Shown here: positions 51,112 through 61,110 of the stretch, piece after piece
How positions within the stretch are numbered: the first letter of the stretch is position 1
How the letters are laid out: the number at the start of each line of letters is the position of its first letter
From: Mercurialis annua
Lineage: Eukaryota; Streptophyta; Magnoliopsida; Malpighiales; Euphorbiaceae
NCBI RefSeq assembly: GCF_937616625.2
Contig: NC_065570.1
Location: 51,513,665-51,577,664 of the forward strand
DNA length: 64,000 nt
Direction: 5' to 3'
The notes under the pieces: generated by a model
What the model saw: the letters and a program-made list of their open reading frames with translations, nothing else
Database searches by the model: none
What the model was told of the DNA's origin: nothing
Translations under genes and position numbers: made by a program

Positions 51112-52044
51112 ATTTTTAGAGATGAATTTGTTTTATGTAATTTGTGGTCATGTTGTTTTTGTTGTCATCCTAATAATGATATGGATAATGATATATATCC
51201 CCACTTTTCACAGACAGTTTTTTTTTCCTCAGAATTTAAATTTAAATTCTTCATCTTCATCTTCATTATTACACTTCCAATGTTTCGCAATTATTTTTTC
51301 TTTATTTATTTATTTCTCTTCATTCTTATGGTTGGATGTGTTCATGCAGTTCAAACTGAATTTATGTTTTGTTCTATTTGTTAAAATCAAACCAAACCGA
51401 ATATTTAAAAACTTCAAAAATTTCAAATGGTTCGATCAATTTTTTTGTCTAGTTCGATTATTATGTTTAAAATCAAACTAAATTAAAATAATTAACTTTT
51501 GATATAATATCTAACCGAATCAAACTGATTTTATTAGTTTGATTATTCGGGTTATTCCATTTTTGCACGCCCCTATATATGATGAAGGGTTCAAATTTGT
51601 AGTAAGGACCCATCTGCAATTCTAATAATGAGGAATTTGAAATTGTTTGTGTTTGCACAATATATTTTCATCACTTGTATATTGTATGCGGAAAATAGAT
51701 AATAGTTTTTTTTCTCCCCGATAATTGAATTACTATATATCACAATTTATGAGAGAGCTATAGCAGAATCCTGATTCAAAAACTTTTGGAAAATATAATA
51801 GATATTAATATCATCTTCATTATCATCATCCACATTATTTATTAATGTTATTATATTATTAAAAGAGCTATCATTACACAATGAGATCGGTATGATCGAA
51901 AGGGCAACCTAATCTATCTGCTTGAATATAATTTCTTTAACTCTTCTCATCACCTATCTATATAAACTAGGCACCACCAAACCCCACTTTTGGCATTTTG
52001 GATTCCTCATCAGCAATATCTATATATATATATATATACTAACT

Positions 52045-52325
52045 TTCTGGTGATCGGTGATTAAAAAATTGGACCGAATGGTTGAACCGATTGAACTCGA
52101 AATTGATCCGTTGTCTGGTCCAATTAACGCTAAAAACCAAAAATTCGGTTGAACCGGGTGGAATCGGTTGATCCGAAGAGAACATGTGATTCACACGGTG
52201 GCTTAACCGGTTAGGCCATACGCCATATCTACAATTTATTTTTTATTGTATAATTACTAATCGGTTGAATCGAAAACCGATGGCCTTACCAATTTGGCCA
52301 CTGGTTCGGTTTTTAAAACATTGCT
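52045..52325. mobile_element. hAT-like MITE (aaccggtt/gttttaaa style)
   Basis: The left part (tgatcggtgattaaaaaatt) and the right part (ctggttcggtttttaaaaca) can pair, as do gaatggttgaaccgattga and taatcggttgaatcgaaaac. The interior carries cggttgaaccgggtgg. No certain target duplication. Confidence 0.5.
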
Positions 52326-52732
52326 AGTGATGACATGCCTTATATGCAAAATTTTCATTATTTAAAGATTTAGGCAACAATTATTTCTATATTAAGCACT
52401 GGAGGCATGTATACATATAGAAGTATATCAAAATGAGAGTTTGCGGACGATGGGTGATGGATGAAGTGTGATTGAAGATTGATTGAAGACTGCACTTAAT
52501 TAGCGAAACAATTAATAATTTATTTTTATTTTCGTAAGTAAGATCTGCGAATCAGACAGCATGTTGTCTGTTCAATGTCAAGTTATCGGGTTTTGTTTTC
52601 GAATTATCCCAAATTTCTTACAAATATAACTGTTTCATATTCGATTTAATGAAATTTGATGAATTCAAAAAAAAAAGTATATCAAAATGAAATACCTAAT
52701 GCCTTGTGTCCATTTTAATTAGAAAAAGGGGA

Positions 52733-52960
52733 TTGCACTCGAAATTTTAGATTGGAATTTTTTCATATTCATTTGAATATAAGAGATTAAGTTCATTAAA
52801 TTTACACCATTCATTACAAAATGAATAGTATAGATCAAAAAAGTTTAAAATTTAGTTAAATTAATCTACATCATTCATTTTGTAATGAATGATGTAAATT
52901 AGTATACATGACCTATTATGTTCATTTGAACATGAGGAAATCTCAATGTAGGTCGAATTA
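52733..52960. mobile_element. Nested palindromic MITE
   Basis: Two inner palindromes (attcatttgaat at about 52780 and gttcatttgaac at about 52919) sit in larger pairing arms: attcattacaaaatgaat at about 52810 and attcattttgtaatgaat at about 52875. The outer ends cgaaattttagattgga and atctcaatgtaggtcga also pair loosely. About 230 bp. Confidence 0.55.
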
Positions 52961-53364
52961 TAATATTTCTAATATCCCATACCTTTAAACAGGCAATGGA
53001 AAACAATTGTCAACCAATTTATCTACATCAGATTAATGTGAAAACATAATCCATCTGCTAATAACAAACTTTGACAATTTGCTCTAATTTTCATTAAGCA
53101 TAATTACTAAAACTTCTTGACATCCAAATTGTAATTACTATTTCCTTCTGGCTTTTTTAAAAGTTATATCTGGTTTTCTTTTTCACAACGTATTTACTGC
53201 TATCTTTTTTCGTGAGTTTTTGAGTCTCAATATCAAAAATAAAATTCAATTTGATCCATGAATTTATTTATTTTTCAAAAAAGTCAATAAAATCATAAAG
53301 CAATTCAAATATTTTTAAAAAAACGTTTATATGTATTTAATAAACATTAACATATTTATAAGTA

Positions 53365-53933
53365 CTAGTTTCACATTACATGTTATGCACGTGACTCGTA
53401 ACGTAACTTCTCAATGAACATATTAGTAAATTTATTATAATTATATCAATTCTTTATTTATAATTAATATTAAATTAGTTTAAAAAATTTGTAAAAGTAA
53501 ATATAATATATTCGGTTATTAAATTTTTTTCCATACTGAATTTATTCTTCTTTTGGTTTTATAATAACCATAATTAAATAATTAATTTAATTTTATTAAT
53601 AATTTCTTTAAAAATAATAGCTAGAAATTTAAATAATAATATATTGACCAAATACAGTATTTTAATTTTGTAGTTCAATCAAACTAAAAAATAGGTATTT
53701 CTACTAATTTGGAGACAATTTAGTTATTTTTTTACATACTAAAAATTAAATTGGAGATAATTTAGCTACCTATTCTAATTAGAACTTTAATTATAATAGT
53801 GATTAATTAAATAACTAATTAGTTAATGACTATAAAACCATTATTTAATAGTAAACTGAAAAGAAGTATTCAGTAAATTTGCATGCCTCCCCCCTCCCCT
53901 CCCACAAACATCCGTGTTTTTATATAGTATAGA
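53365..53933 (-). mobile_element. Short Helitron-like element
   Basis: On the minus strand the left end reads TCTATACTATATAAAAACAC (starting at 53933) after an A. The right end reads ...aatgtgaaaCTAG at 53368-53365, followed by T. A 5' TC, a 3' CTAG and insertion between A and T are the Helitron signatures. A weak hairpin lies before the 3' end (cacgtgcataacatgt). 569 bp, non-autonomous, no coding sequence. Confidence 0.6.
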
Positions 53934-54842
53934 TTTACATTTTTCTTTTGAAAAATCAAATTAAAATTTATTATTCTAAATCAGCTGGATTTAATATATT
54001 CCAGTTAAGTTTGATTTTAAAAAATCTAAATTCAATATATTTTTGGTGTAATTTAATTTTGAAAAAAATATTAAAAATGAAAACCAATCAGAATTATACT
54101 AAATTTTATATTTTTACTGAATGAAAATGTATTAAATTTAATTGAAGTTTTAAAATTTATAATGAAAAAAATTATTCTAAAAAATTAAAATATTTAACAA
54201 ATAACTGTAGATTATTTAGAAGTTAAGAGAAGTAGCACTACCACATAAGTCATTTTCAGCAACACTAGCATAGCAACACTATCGATACTATTGCAATAGT
54301 ACATAGAAGGCAACAGAAAAGTTACGGTTAAAAACCGTTGCAAAGAAATTAACAAAATTCTAAAATTTATAACATAAGGCAGCAGATACGGAAAACTGCT
54401 GCATTAACTTAAGAAAACACAACAGTTTGACTGAATTTAGCAACACTTTTAAACTGTTGTCTTTTATCACTTCATACCAAATTATATTTTTAGTCCTAAT
54501 GAACAATAAACTATTTAATATTGAAATAAATTTTTAAAATCAGTATATGACACTATAAAAAATTGATGTCTTACGTACCGAATATTTACGAAAGGAGTTT
54601 AATTTGGTCGGGATTATCCTTTCGGAATATGTAAAAATATAACTAAAATTTAGGAACCAATTTATATCTTTCCCTCAAATTAAAAAATTCTGGTCGCAAT
54701 AGCCTAAAATCATAGCATTCCAAATCATAGCTAACTTTCTGTTATATTCTGATCTGCTCTGCACTATTCGCCGTCAACTCTTCTCATTTCTAATCTCTCT
54801 CGCACTCGCCGGAGATTTCTCTCGTCATTTCCTGCCTCCACA

Positions 54843-55228
54843 ATGTCCGCCGCTAATAACGCCACAGCCAAGGCTTCTCATACTAAAGATGAAGCTTATC
54901 TCAACGCGGTAATCGAAGAACGCATCAAATTGTTCGAATCCATCAAAGAATAGCAAATCTCGCGCTTGCAATCGCTCGAGCACGACATAATAACAAAATT
55001 AACAAAACTCCACTTCATTCACTGCTAATGCATCGAAGTTTTCGCTTAATTAATTTGAATTCTAATTATTTCATTTGTTTTTGTAGGATTAGCTTGTCGA
55101 ATGGGACCGTGAAGGAAGGAGGGAGACGGTTATCATCTTCGATGGACATAGCTAAAGGCATTTCAAAGAGTTTGGCTACGAATGCTTTGATTGCTCAACT
55201 TAACGGTTGGCTTTGGGATATGAATAGG
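54843..55228 (+). pseudogene. Captured threonyl-tRNA synthetase fragment (N terminus and TGS domain)
   Basis: The first piece starts ATGTCCGCC and reads KDEAYLNAVIEERIKLFESI before a premature stop at TAG, with homology continuing as QISRLQSLEHDIIT. After an intron-like gap the second piece (about 55085-55228) reads SLSNGTVKEG then SSMDIAKGISKSLATNALIA and QLNGWLWDMNR, ending at an intact donor. This is the TGS domain of cytosolic or dual-targeted plant ThrRS as I know it (PxGxVKEG...PMDIA...LWDMNRPLE). Introns are retained, so genomic DNA was captured and not mRNA. It cannot make a working synthetase. Confidence 0.8.
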
Positions 55229-55893
55229 TTTGTTTTTCCGTTTTTTCTCCGTCTCTCTTCCTTAATTTCATTTTTTGCAAAGTTAATCCAAGTGTTTGTA
55301 GAAATGTCTCAATGAAACTTGCTGCTAATTCAGTACTATTATTATCCTAGCATTTTACATATGGAATTTAGATGTATTGATCTATAAACTTTTAGGTTTT
55401 AGAAGTGTATTGATTTATAATTTGTTAGGTTTTAGAAGTGTATCATCTGTAATCTATATATTTGATTAATAATGGATTTAAGTAATGATATTTGTGGTTT
55501 CATTTTGTGCTAAAAAATATCTGTGTACAAAAGGTTCAAAATAATCTTAGATCATTTTTACTAACTTTGTGCAGGTTGCGTCTTTTTTGTTAAAAATATT
55601 TTTTTTATAAAAAGGTGGAGAGACCATGTTTTCCTTTGAGGTAAGAATAAGAAAATATGTTGCATTATTTCCCAGTTATCTGTTGCTTCCATAAACATGT
55701 AAATAAACAATTATCCATATGGTGACATATTTTTGTTGTAATTCATGCTAGACTACACGATTATCCGTGTGTAAACAATTATCCATATGCAATTTGTGAT
55801 GATTAAATTAGATGTTAGAATTTTCTTGCAAGGGATTTATGCAGTTAAGCTCTTATTTTCAGTTAGCCCACTTATTGTTTTGGCACAGGCCAA

Positions 55894-56055
55894 ATGAATC
55901 TTAATGATCTCGACAAGGTTTGGAAATTACAACTTTAAAGGGTAAGATTGGAGAAGATGATGCTAAGATATTCTTTGAAAAAATTGCAAAACAAGTTCAG
56001 CAGATTATGTGCAAACATCAGTGTCAAGTCGAAATTCTCTCTGATCTTGGCAAGG
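55894..56055 (+). pseudogene. Captured WLM-domain (Wss1-like) protease fragment
   Basis: The sequence opens with ATGAATCTTAATGATCTCGA (MNLNDLDKVW). It then shifts frame by one base and continues EITTLKGKIGEDDAKIFFEK, then IAKQVQQIMCKH and VEILSDLGK, ending at a GT-donor-like site. This matches the N terminus of plant WLM-domain metalloproteases (At1g55915 type) as I remember them (KIAKQVQPIMRKH...KILSEF). The zinc-binding HExxH region is not included. Confidence 0.65.
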
Positions 56056-56410
56056 TACTATTACAATCTTTCCTTTTATGTTTGGTTGTGTTTATCAGTT
56101 TATGTATGGATTTCCTGGCCTCATTTTTATAATCATCATGTCAAGTCCTAGGACAAGGTAAGCGTTACGGCATTTAGTTTAATTAAGATATCTCATTTTT
56201 AAATATATCTTACATTTATTTTTCTTGGACATTCTTCTGTTGACGGCTTTCTTGATTCACCCCTGCTTGATAGAATCCAGTCTTATAGTATTTTGCTTCT
56301 TTTCTTATTTTTCATACAAGAAATTGTTTTTCTTTTGCTTTATTTTTCCTCAAAATGCTTATTTAGTGTGAAATGTCAAAAACCAGTGACAAATCAATTT
56401 GCTCTTGTAG

Positions 56411-56809
56411 GATTATCAATGATATTTAGAAGGAGAGGCAGCGATGATCTTGAATAAAGTCATGCTAAGTGGGTAGAAACACTGCAGTTGGCACCAGATG
56501 TGTTTAACATGACATTTACACCTATTGTTTCTTTACTTGAAGGAGTAACCGGCTTAAAGAATCTGTCCCGGGCAATGGACTTGTACCTGGAGTGTAAGTT
56601 TCCCTATGTTTTTTTATCTCGCTCCATACATTTGCAAGTCTCTAAATATTTGAACTAGATGTAACTTCACATTGAGTTAATGCAACTATAGATAGCTTAT
56701 TATGAACAACTCGTAGATGTCTCGTTCATGCGATTTTCATTCATTGAACAATTTTATGAGTTATCATCTTCTTCAAACAGACAAACCACCAATTGAGGAT
56801 TTGAAGGTT
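56411..56809 (+). pseudogene. Captured CAD1-like MACPF-domain fragment
   Basis: One piece (about 56411-56596) reads FRRRGSDDLE, a stop, then SHAKWVETLQLAPDVFNMTF and TPIVSLLEGVTGLKNLSRAM, then DLYLE. It splices in frame to KPPIEDLK at about 56782-56806 (T/AC at the junction gives Tyr). This is the distinctive region of the plant CAD1/NSL1 MACPF proteins (TFTPIVSLLEGVPG...YLEYKPPIEDL). The original intron is retained. Sequence after KPPIEDLK (VEYSNFLSLGSWTKLSPKKG) does not fit MACPF and may come from another source. Confidence 0.7.
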
Positions 56810-57295
56810 GAATATTCAAATTTCTTAAGCTTGGGCTCCTGGACAAAATTATCTCCAAAGAAAGGAGCCTGTTTGTCAATCCTTTCAGCTCAGCTGGATG
56901 AGTCCCAAGCTTTATATCAGCCCAGATCAGATAAGATTAACCATATGCAAAATATTTTTTTAATATGCAAAAGGATAACGAGAAGTTTGTCTCCACTTTG
57001 ATTTGTTTTCATTATCTCATGATAGAACTAAAACTGTGTAAATCACATTAGCTTAAGCACTTTGCAAACAAATCAAAGTGGCAGACAAAAACTATTAGAA
57101 ATATTGGTAAAAATTGTGTAAATCACATTAGATTAAGCATTTTGCTCAAGCATCTCTCTAAAGTATAAACTGAATCGAACTGAAAAAATCACTTTGCAAA
57201 TCTAAGGTGAGGATTACTATTTCAACTTCAGATTAAAAGTTTGTCTGCTACTTTGACTAGCTTTCAGTTGTACTGAACTCATTTTCATTGGTTGA

Positions 57296-57510
57296 TGCAG
57301 GTTGAAATTCCCTCTTATTTTGTTGCCTTGATCTTGGAGAACTGTGATCTTCCGTATGCAAATCATGGACATGTTATTCTAGCTGACCCTTCTCTGATCT
57401 TGTTTTATCGTATTAGCAGTTCGGAAATTCACTGTTTGGTTGACATACCAGCTGGCTATAAGCAGCCTTCTGTTTACAATGGCCAAATTGACAAGTATGC
57501 ACTTTTGGTT
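57296..57510 (+). pseudogene. Captured squalene epoxidase fragment
   Basis: After an AG at the end of an intron-like stretch the frame reads VEIPSYFVALILENCDLPYA, then NHGHVILADPSLILFYRISS and SEIHCLVDIPAGY, then QPSVYNGQIDKY. This tracks plant squalene monooxygenase (LPxxNHGHVxLADPSPILFYxISSTEIRCLVDVPGQKxPSxxNGxM), including the DPSPILFY block near the FAD fold. A Pro in DPSP is lost (DPSL). Nearby exons of the enzyme are absent. Confidence 0.75.
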
Positions 57511-57577
57511 CTTCCTCCATTGAATGTTGAATATTTGATTGGTTGGATTGTGCTAATTGCACTGTCGTAAAATTACA

Positions 57578-57920
57578 GGTATGCGGATATATACACCTCT
57601 AAGGTCTTGAATTTCCTAAACTATACACGATTCATGTACTTCAACTCGCAAGAAGAGGTATGATACCTTCAGTCTAGTTAAAGTGGTGTGCAGCGTATTA
57701 AGCATTGAGCTGAAATTGAATAATATTGTTTTCATTTGCAGACGTTGGCTCAATCTTGAGTGACAGCTTCTCTAGTTAAGTACTCGTTCTTTGCACATTT
57801 ATCTTATTATGTATCATGTTTGCATATTCTGAGTATTATTGTTTGTGGTTTTGCAGGATTTCATGAAGATATTTGTGGAAAATGGTGACGTAGGAGAAAA
57901 GGCGCACAATGTTTAGTAGT
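57578..57920 (+). pseudogene. Further captured exons of unknown source
   Basis: Following the squalene epoxidase piece an exon-like block reads YADIYTSKVLNFLNYTRFMY then FNSQEE before a GT. A short piece (about 57742-57780) and a final block (about 57857-57917, DFMKIFVENGDVGEKAHNV and a stop) follow. I do not recognise the donor gene. The intact-looking splice signals suggest the element may still make a spliced chimeric transcript. Confidence 0.45.
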
Positions 57921-58539
57921 ATAATCGTTATTTTTGATGAATATTTTGGCGAACATTTTCTGTTTGTGATGTAATGGATGGATGAAATATTTTCCGACTT
58001 TGAATTTTATGAATATTTTCCGTTTTCTAATTTTGGTGAATATTTTTTGTTATACTATTTTAGTGAATGTTTTCCGTTTTTAAATTTAGCGAATAATTTT
58101 AATTTCCGTTTTTAATTCTTGTTCCTCCAATATAAACTGTTGCGTGCTTTATACAAACCGTTGTTTAAAGTTTTTGCCAAACTATTGCATCAATATAAAT
58201 AACTGTTGCCTAAAGTATTATTCAAATCGTTACCTTATTAAAATAAATGTTGCCTATAGTACTATACAAATCGTTGCCTTAAAAAAATAAATGTTGCCTA
58301 AAATGCATTACAAAACTGTTACAGTAGATGTTTGAAACCGTTGCTTTTGTTATAAATTGCAACGATTTTATTTCTATTACAATAGTATAAAAAAAATGTT
58401 GCAATAGCTATTAAAACCTATTGCAGCGGCCGCAAATGTAGCTGATTGAAAAGCGTTGCAATACATTTAAGGTAACAGTTTTTGTACATACAACAACACT
58501 TGTCCGGTGTTGCTGAAAGTGACTTATGTAGTAGTGTAG

Positions 58540-60047
58540 TAATTACTAATTACGATAAACGTCTAAGTAATTATCCATTGTTTATTGATATTAGACATGC
58601 AATAGTATAATAGTATTCAACATAAGGAATTGGAAGTTTATATGGTCATTAAAAAAAAGAATTCATCAAAAAAATTTATTAAAAAAGAATGAAGAATTAG
58701 AACTCATAAAATTTGTGTGTTGAAAGGTTCTATTTTCTGGTTAGAGTCAAAGGGCAAAATTGGTTTACTTTGGCTGCTATTGAAAATTAATATGGCATGA
58801 GTCTGGTTTGACCTATCTGGTCTTTCTTTTTATGCATCTCTTTCAAGACTTTACATTAATTTAATTGATATTTATTTAGGTTCATGTTAATGTCATGCAA
58901 ATTTTTATCATGGAAATTTGTTTCATCGCCCTTTTCCATTTTCATGTGAATCAACAATGATTTTGATTTTTGTGATGCTTCAAAGAAAAAGAATGCTTTA
59001 GTTTAGAAAAATTACTCATTGTCGCGCGCTTTTATTATTAGTATAACAAAACAATTTTATGTTAGCCATGTGAAATGTTTAATAATTAAAAAAAATAAGT
59101 AGTAATAGTTAAAATATTCTCTATCTCAAATGCTCATTAACTACTTGTAAATATAACATGATACAACCATTGCATGAGATAAACGCTAGTTAGTTTATTA
59201 TTTTAGTTGTTTGTCATAAGTTTAGTATAATTTTTTTGAAATATAATCAGCATTTTATTTAGAGGTAATGTCACGTTTTCATCATTATAATCACGCCGTT
59301 TACAAATCGTCATTTTCATACACCAACTATCAATTTCTCAAATTCTTATACACCGTTCAAAAGTCCGGAAAAAATACATGGCATGTCACCATATGATTCG
59401 TTATGACATGTCACTATCTGGTTGCCAACTCAGCAATTTTCACCGAATTTTTGGACGGTATATGAATTTGAGAAAAATTGGTAGTTCGTGTATGAAAATG
59501 ATGATTTTTAAACGGCGAAAAAAATGAAAAACGTGTAAACTCTTTTATTTATAATCTACTAATAAAGTTAACCTCGTGGTGAGAATATTACATTTAATTT
59601 TATAATCTTCTCTAATCCGTTATAATAAAAGAAAAATAATAATGAAACCCACAATCTTACTTTATTGGGAAAAGGGTCATTCATGCCCCTATGAATTTGA
59701 GAAAAATTGGTAGTTCGTGTATGAAAATGATAATTTTTAAACGGCAAAAAAATGAAAAAACGTGTAAAGTTGGTGAATATTTAACTCTTTTATTTATAAT
59801 CTCTTAAAGTTAACCTCGTGAGGAGAATATTACATTTAATTTTGTAATCTTCTCTAATCCTTATAATAAAGAAAAAATAATAATAATCAAACCCACAATC
59901 TTACTTTATTTAATTCACTTAATTTTTCTCTATTCATGATCAAGCAAAATTGATGATATAGTTTTAGGGCATGAAGAGCATATTTGGAGTACAATATAGT
60001 CACATGTGTAAACCAATTAATGAAGCAGAAAATAGCACTCAAATGAA
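58540..60047. other. Intergenic, with the duplication at 59264-59880
   Basis: AT-rich DNA with no gene. The only structured part is the MITE and direct duplication described separately. Confidence 0.5.
59264..59880. mobile_element. MITE with partial direct duplication
   Basis: An inverted-repeat element lies at about 59264-59545: cgccgtttacaaatcgtcat on the left versus atgatttttaaacggcg on the right. The stretch from tatgaatttgagaaaaattg (59460) through taaagttaacctcgtg and ttacatttaattttataatc (about 59650) is repeated with small differences at about 59690-59870 (gaatttgagaaaaattggta onward). The second copy retains gttggtgaatatttaa, which the first lacks, so the first copy suffered a deletion. 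Confidence 0.75.
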
Positions 60048-60387
60048 GGCTTAATATATAGTTTGACCCCTGAACTTGTACTCTTTTACCCATCTAACCC
60101 CTGAACTTAACGTCTCACCTATCGAACCTCTGAACTTGTTAAATAATTCGATTTGACCCCTGAACTTGATAAATACGTAAATATTGAACCCTTTCGTGTC
60201 CACCTGTCACTTAAAATATTCTAGAAGAAATTATGTACGGAGGGGTTTAATGTTTACATATTTATCAAGTTCAGAGGTCAAATCGGCTTATTTAACAAGT
60301 TCAGAGGTTCGACAGATGAGACGTTAAGTTCAGGGGTTAGATGGGTAAATGGGTACAAGTTCAGAGGTCAAACTATATATTCAGCCC
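60048..60387. mobile_element. Mutator-type MITE
   Basis: The left end ggcttaatatatagtttgac pairs with the right end gtcaaactatatattcagcc. The pairing continues through cccctgaacttgtac, acccatctaacccctgaac and onward to the centre. The 9-bp sequence tcaaatgaa flanks both sides (60039-60047 and 60388-60396). It is 340 bp. A minus-strand open frame starting here and running left is a chance frame. Confidence 0.92.
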
Positions 60388-61110
60388 TCAAATGAATGAT
60401 GCATATCTTCAAGAGTTTGTTAAGTTTGGTTTATGCAACCTCATAACTCATAAGTATACGTTAGCAAAAACTTTGCCACTTCTCTCATCAACGTAAATAA
60501 GAAAATTCGCCACTTTTTAACTGACTAAAGATTGCAAATCTGGCTTTTAGAAAATTTTAAAAAGGTAAATCCTAACTATAGCTAAATTAAAAATAAATAA
60601 CATACTGAATAAGGCATAATCACTAGAAGAAATCCAAACATTTATTGATTTTATTAATTCTAATTAAACTTTATAATTTTGTCAATTATTATTTGATTTA
60701 TATAGTTTTATTTCAGTTCAATTGAACTTAATTTTGCTCATGTGACAATCTTTTAATGATTTATTTTCTTGTACTTATCTTCTGTTTTTTTATTACCATC
60801 CAAATGTATGTGGTTTCAATATGCCACTATTCAGTGACTAACACATGACCAAAATTAATTTAATTGAAAAGATTACAGTTGAAATAAAATTCTTCAAATC
60901 AATTAAATAAATATATTTAAAACTATAATTTATTTATTTAATTTTACACATTCTCTCTCATTTTATAATATATAAATTATTTTCATGTCTTCTAATTTTA
61001 ACTGGGGAGGAAATATATTTTTAAAATCATTTGTACGATGCTTTTTCTTAATTTCAGTTGCCAATTGTTTAAATTTTATTAGGAAATAGTAGTTAATTAC
61101 AGTATCTATA
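60388..61110. other. Intergenic DNA before the Helitron-like element
   Basis: AT-rich sequence without a recognised gene or element, apart from the right target-site copy of the MITE at 60388-60396. Confidence 0.5.

Larger units (their letters stand above)
51112..53364. other. Intergenic repeat-rich DNA
   Basis: No gene is seen. Contains TE-like sequence at 51380-51580, a (TA)n run near 52019-52038, the MITE at 52045-52325 and the inverted-repeat unit at 52733-52960. Long AT-rich stretches separate them. Confidence 0.5.
54236..58536 (+). mobile_element. Non-autonomous CACTA transposon carrying captured host-gene fragments
   Basis: The left end CACTACCACATAAGTCATTT (54236) and the right end, read as reverse complement, CACTACTACATAAGTCACTT (58536) are near-perfect terminal inverted repeats of about 30 bases with three differences. 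Both begin with CACTA. The 3-bp TAG flanks the element exactly (54233-54235 and 58537-58539). Sub-terminal regions are full of short gttgc, aacagtt and caacgg-type repeats on both sides (54260-54475 and 58120-58500), as expected for transposase-binding zones. There is no transposase frame. The interior (about 54840-57660) holds exon-intron fragments of several host genes, all on the + strand, listed separately. Confidence 0.92.
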
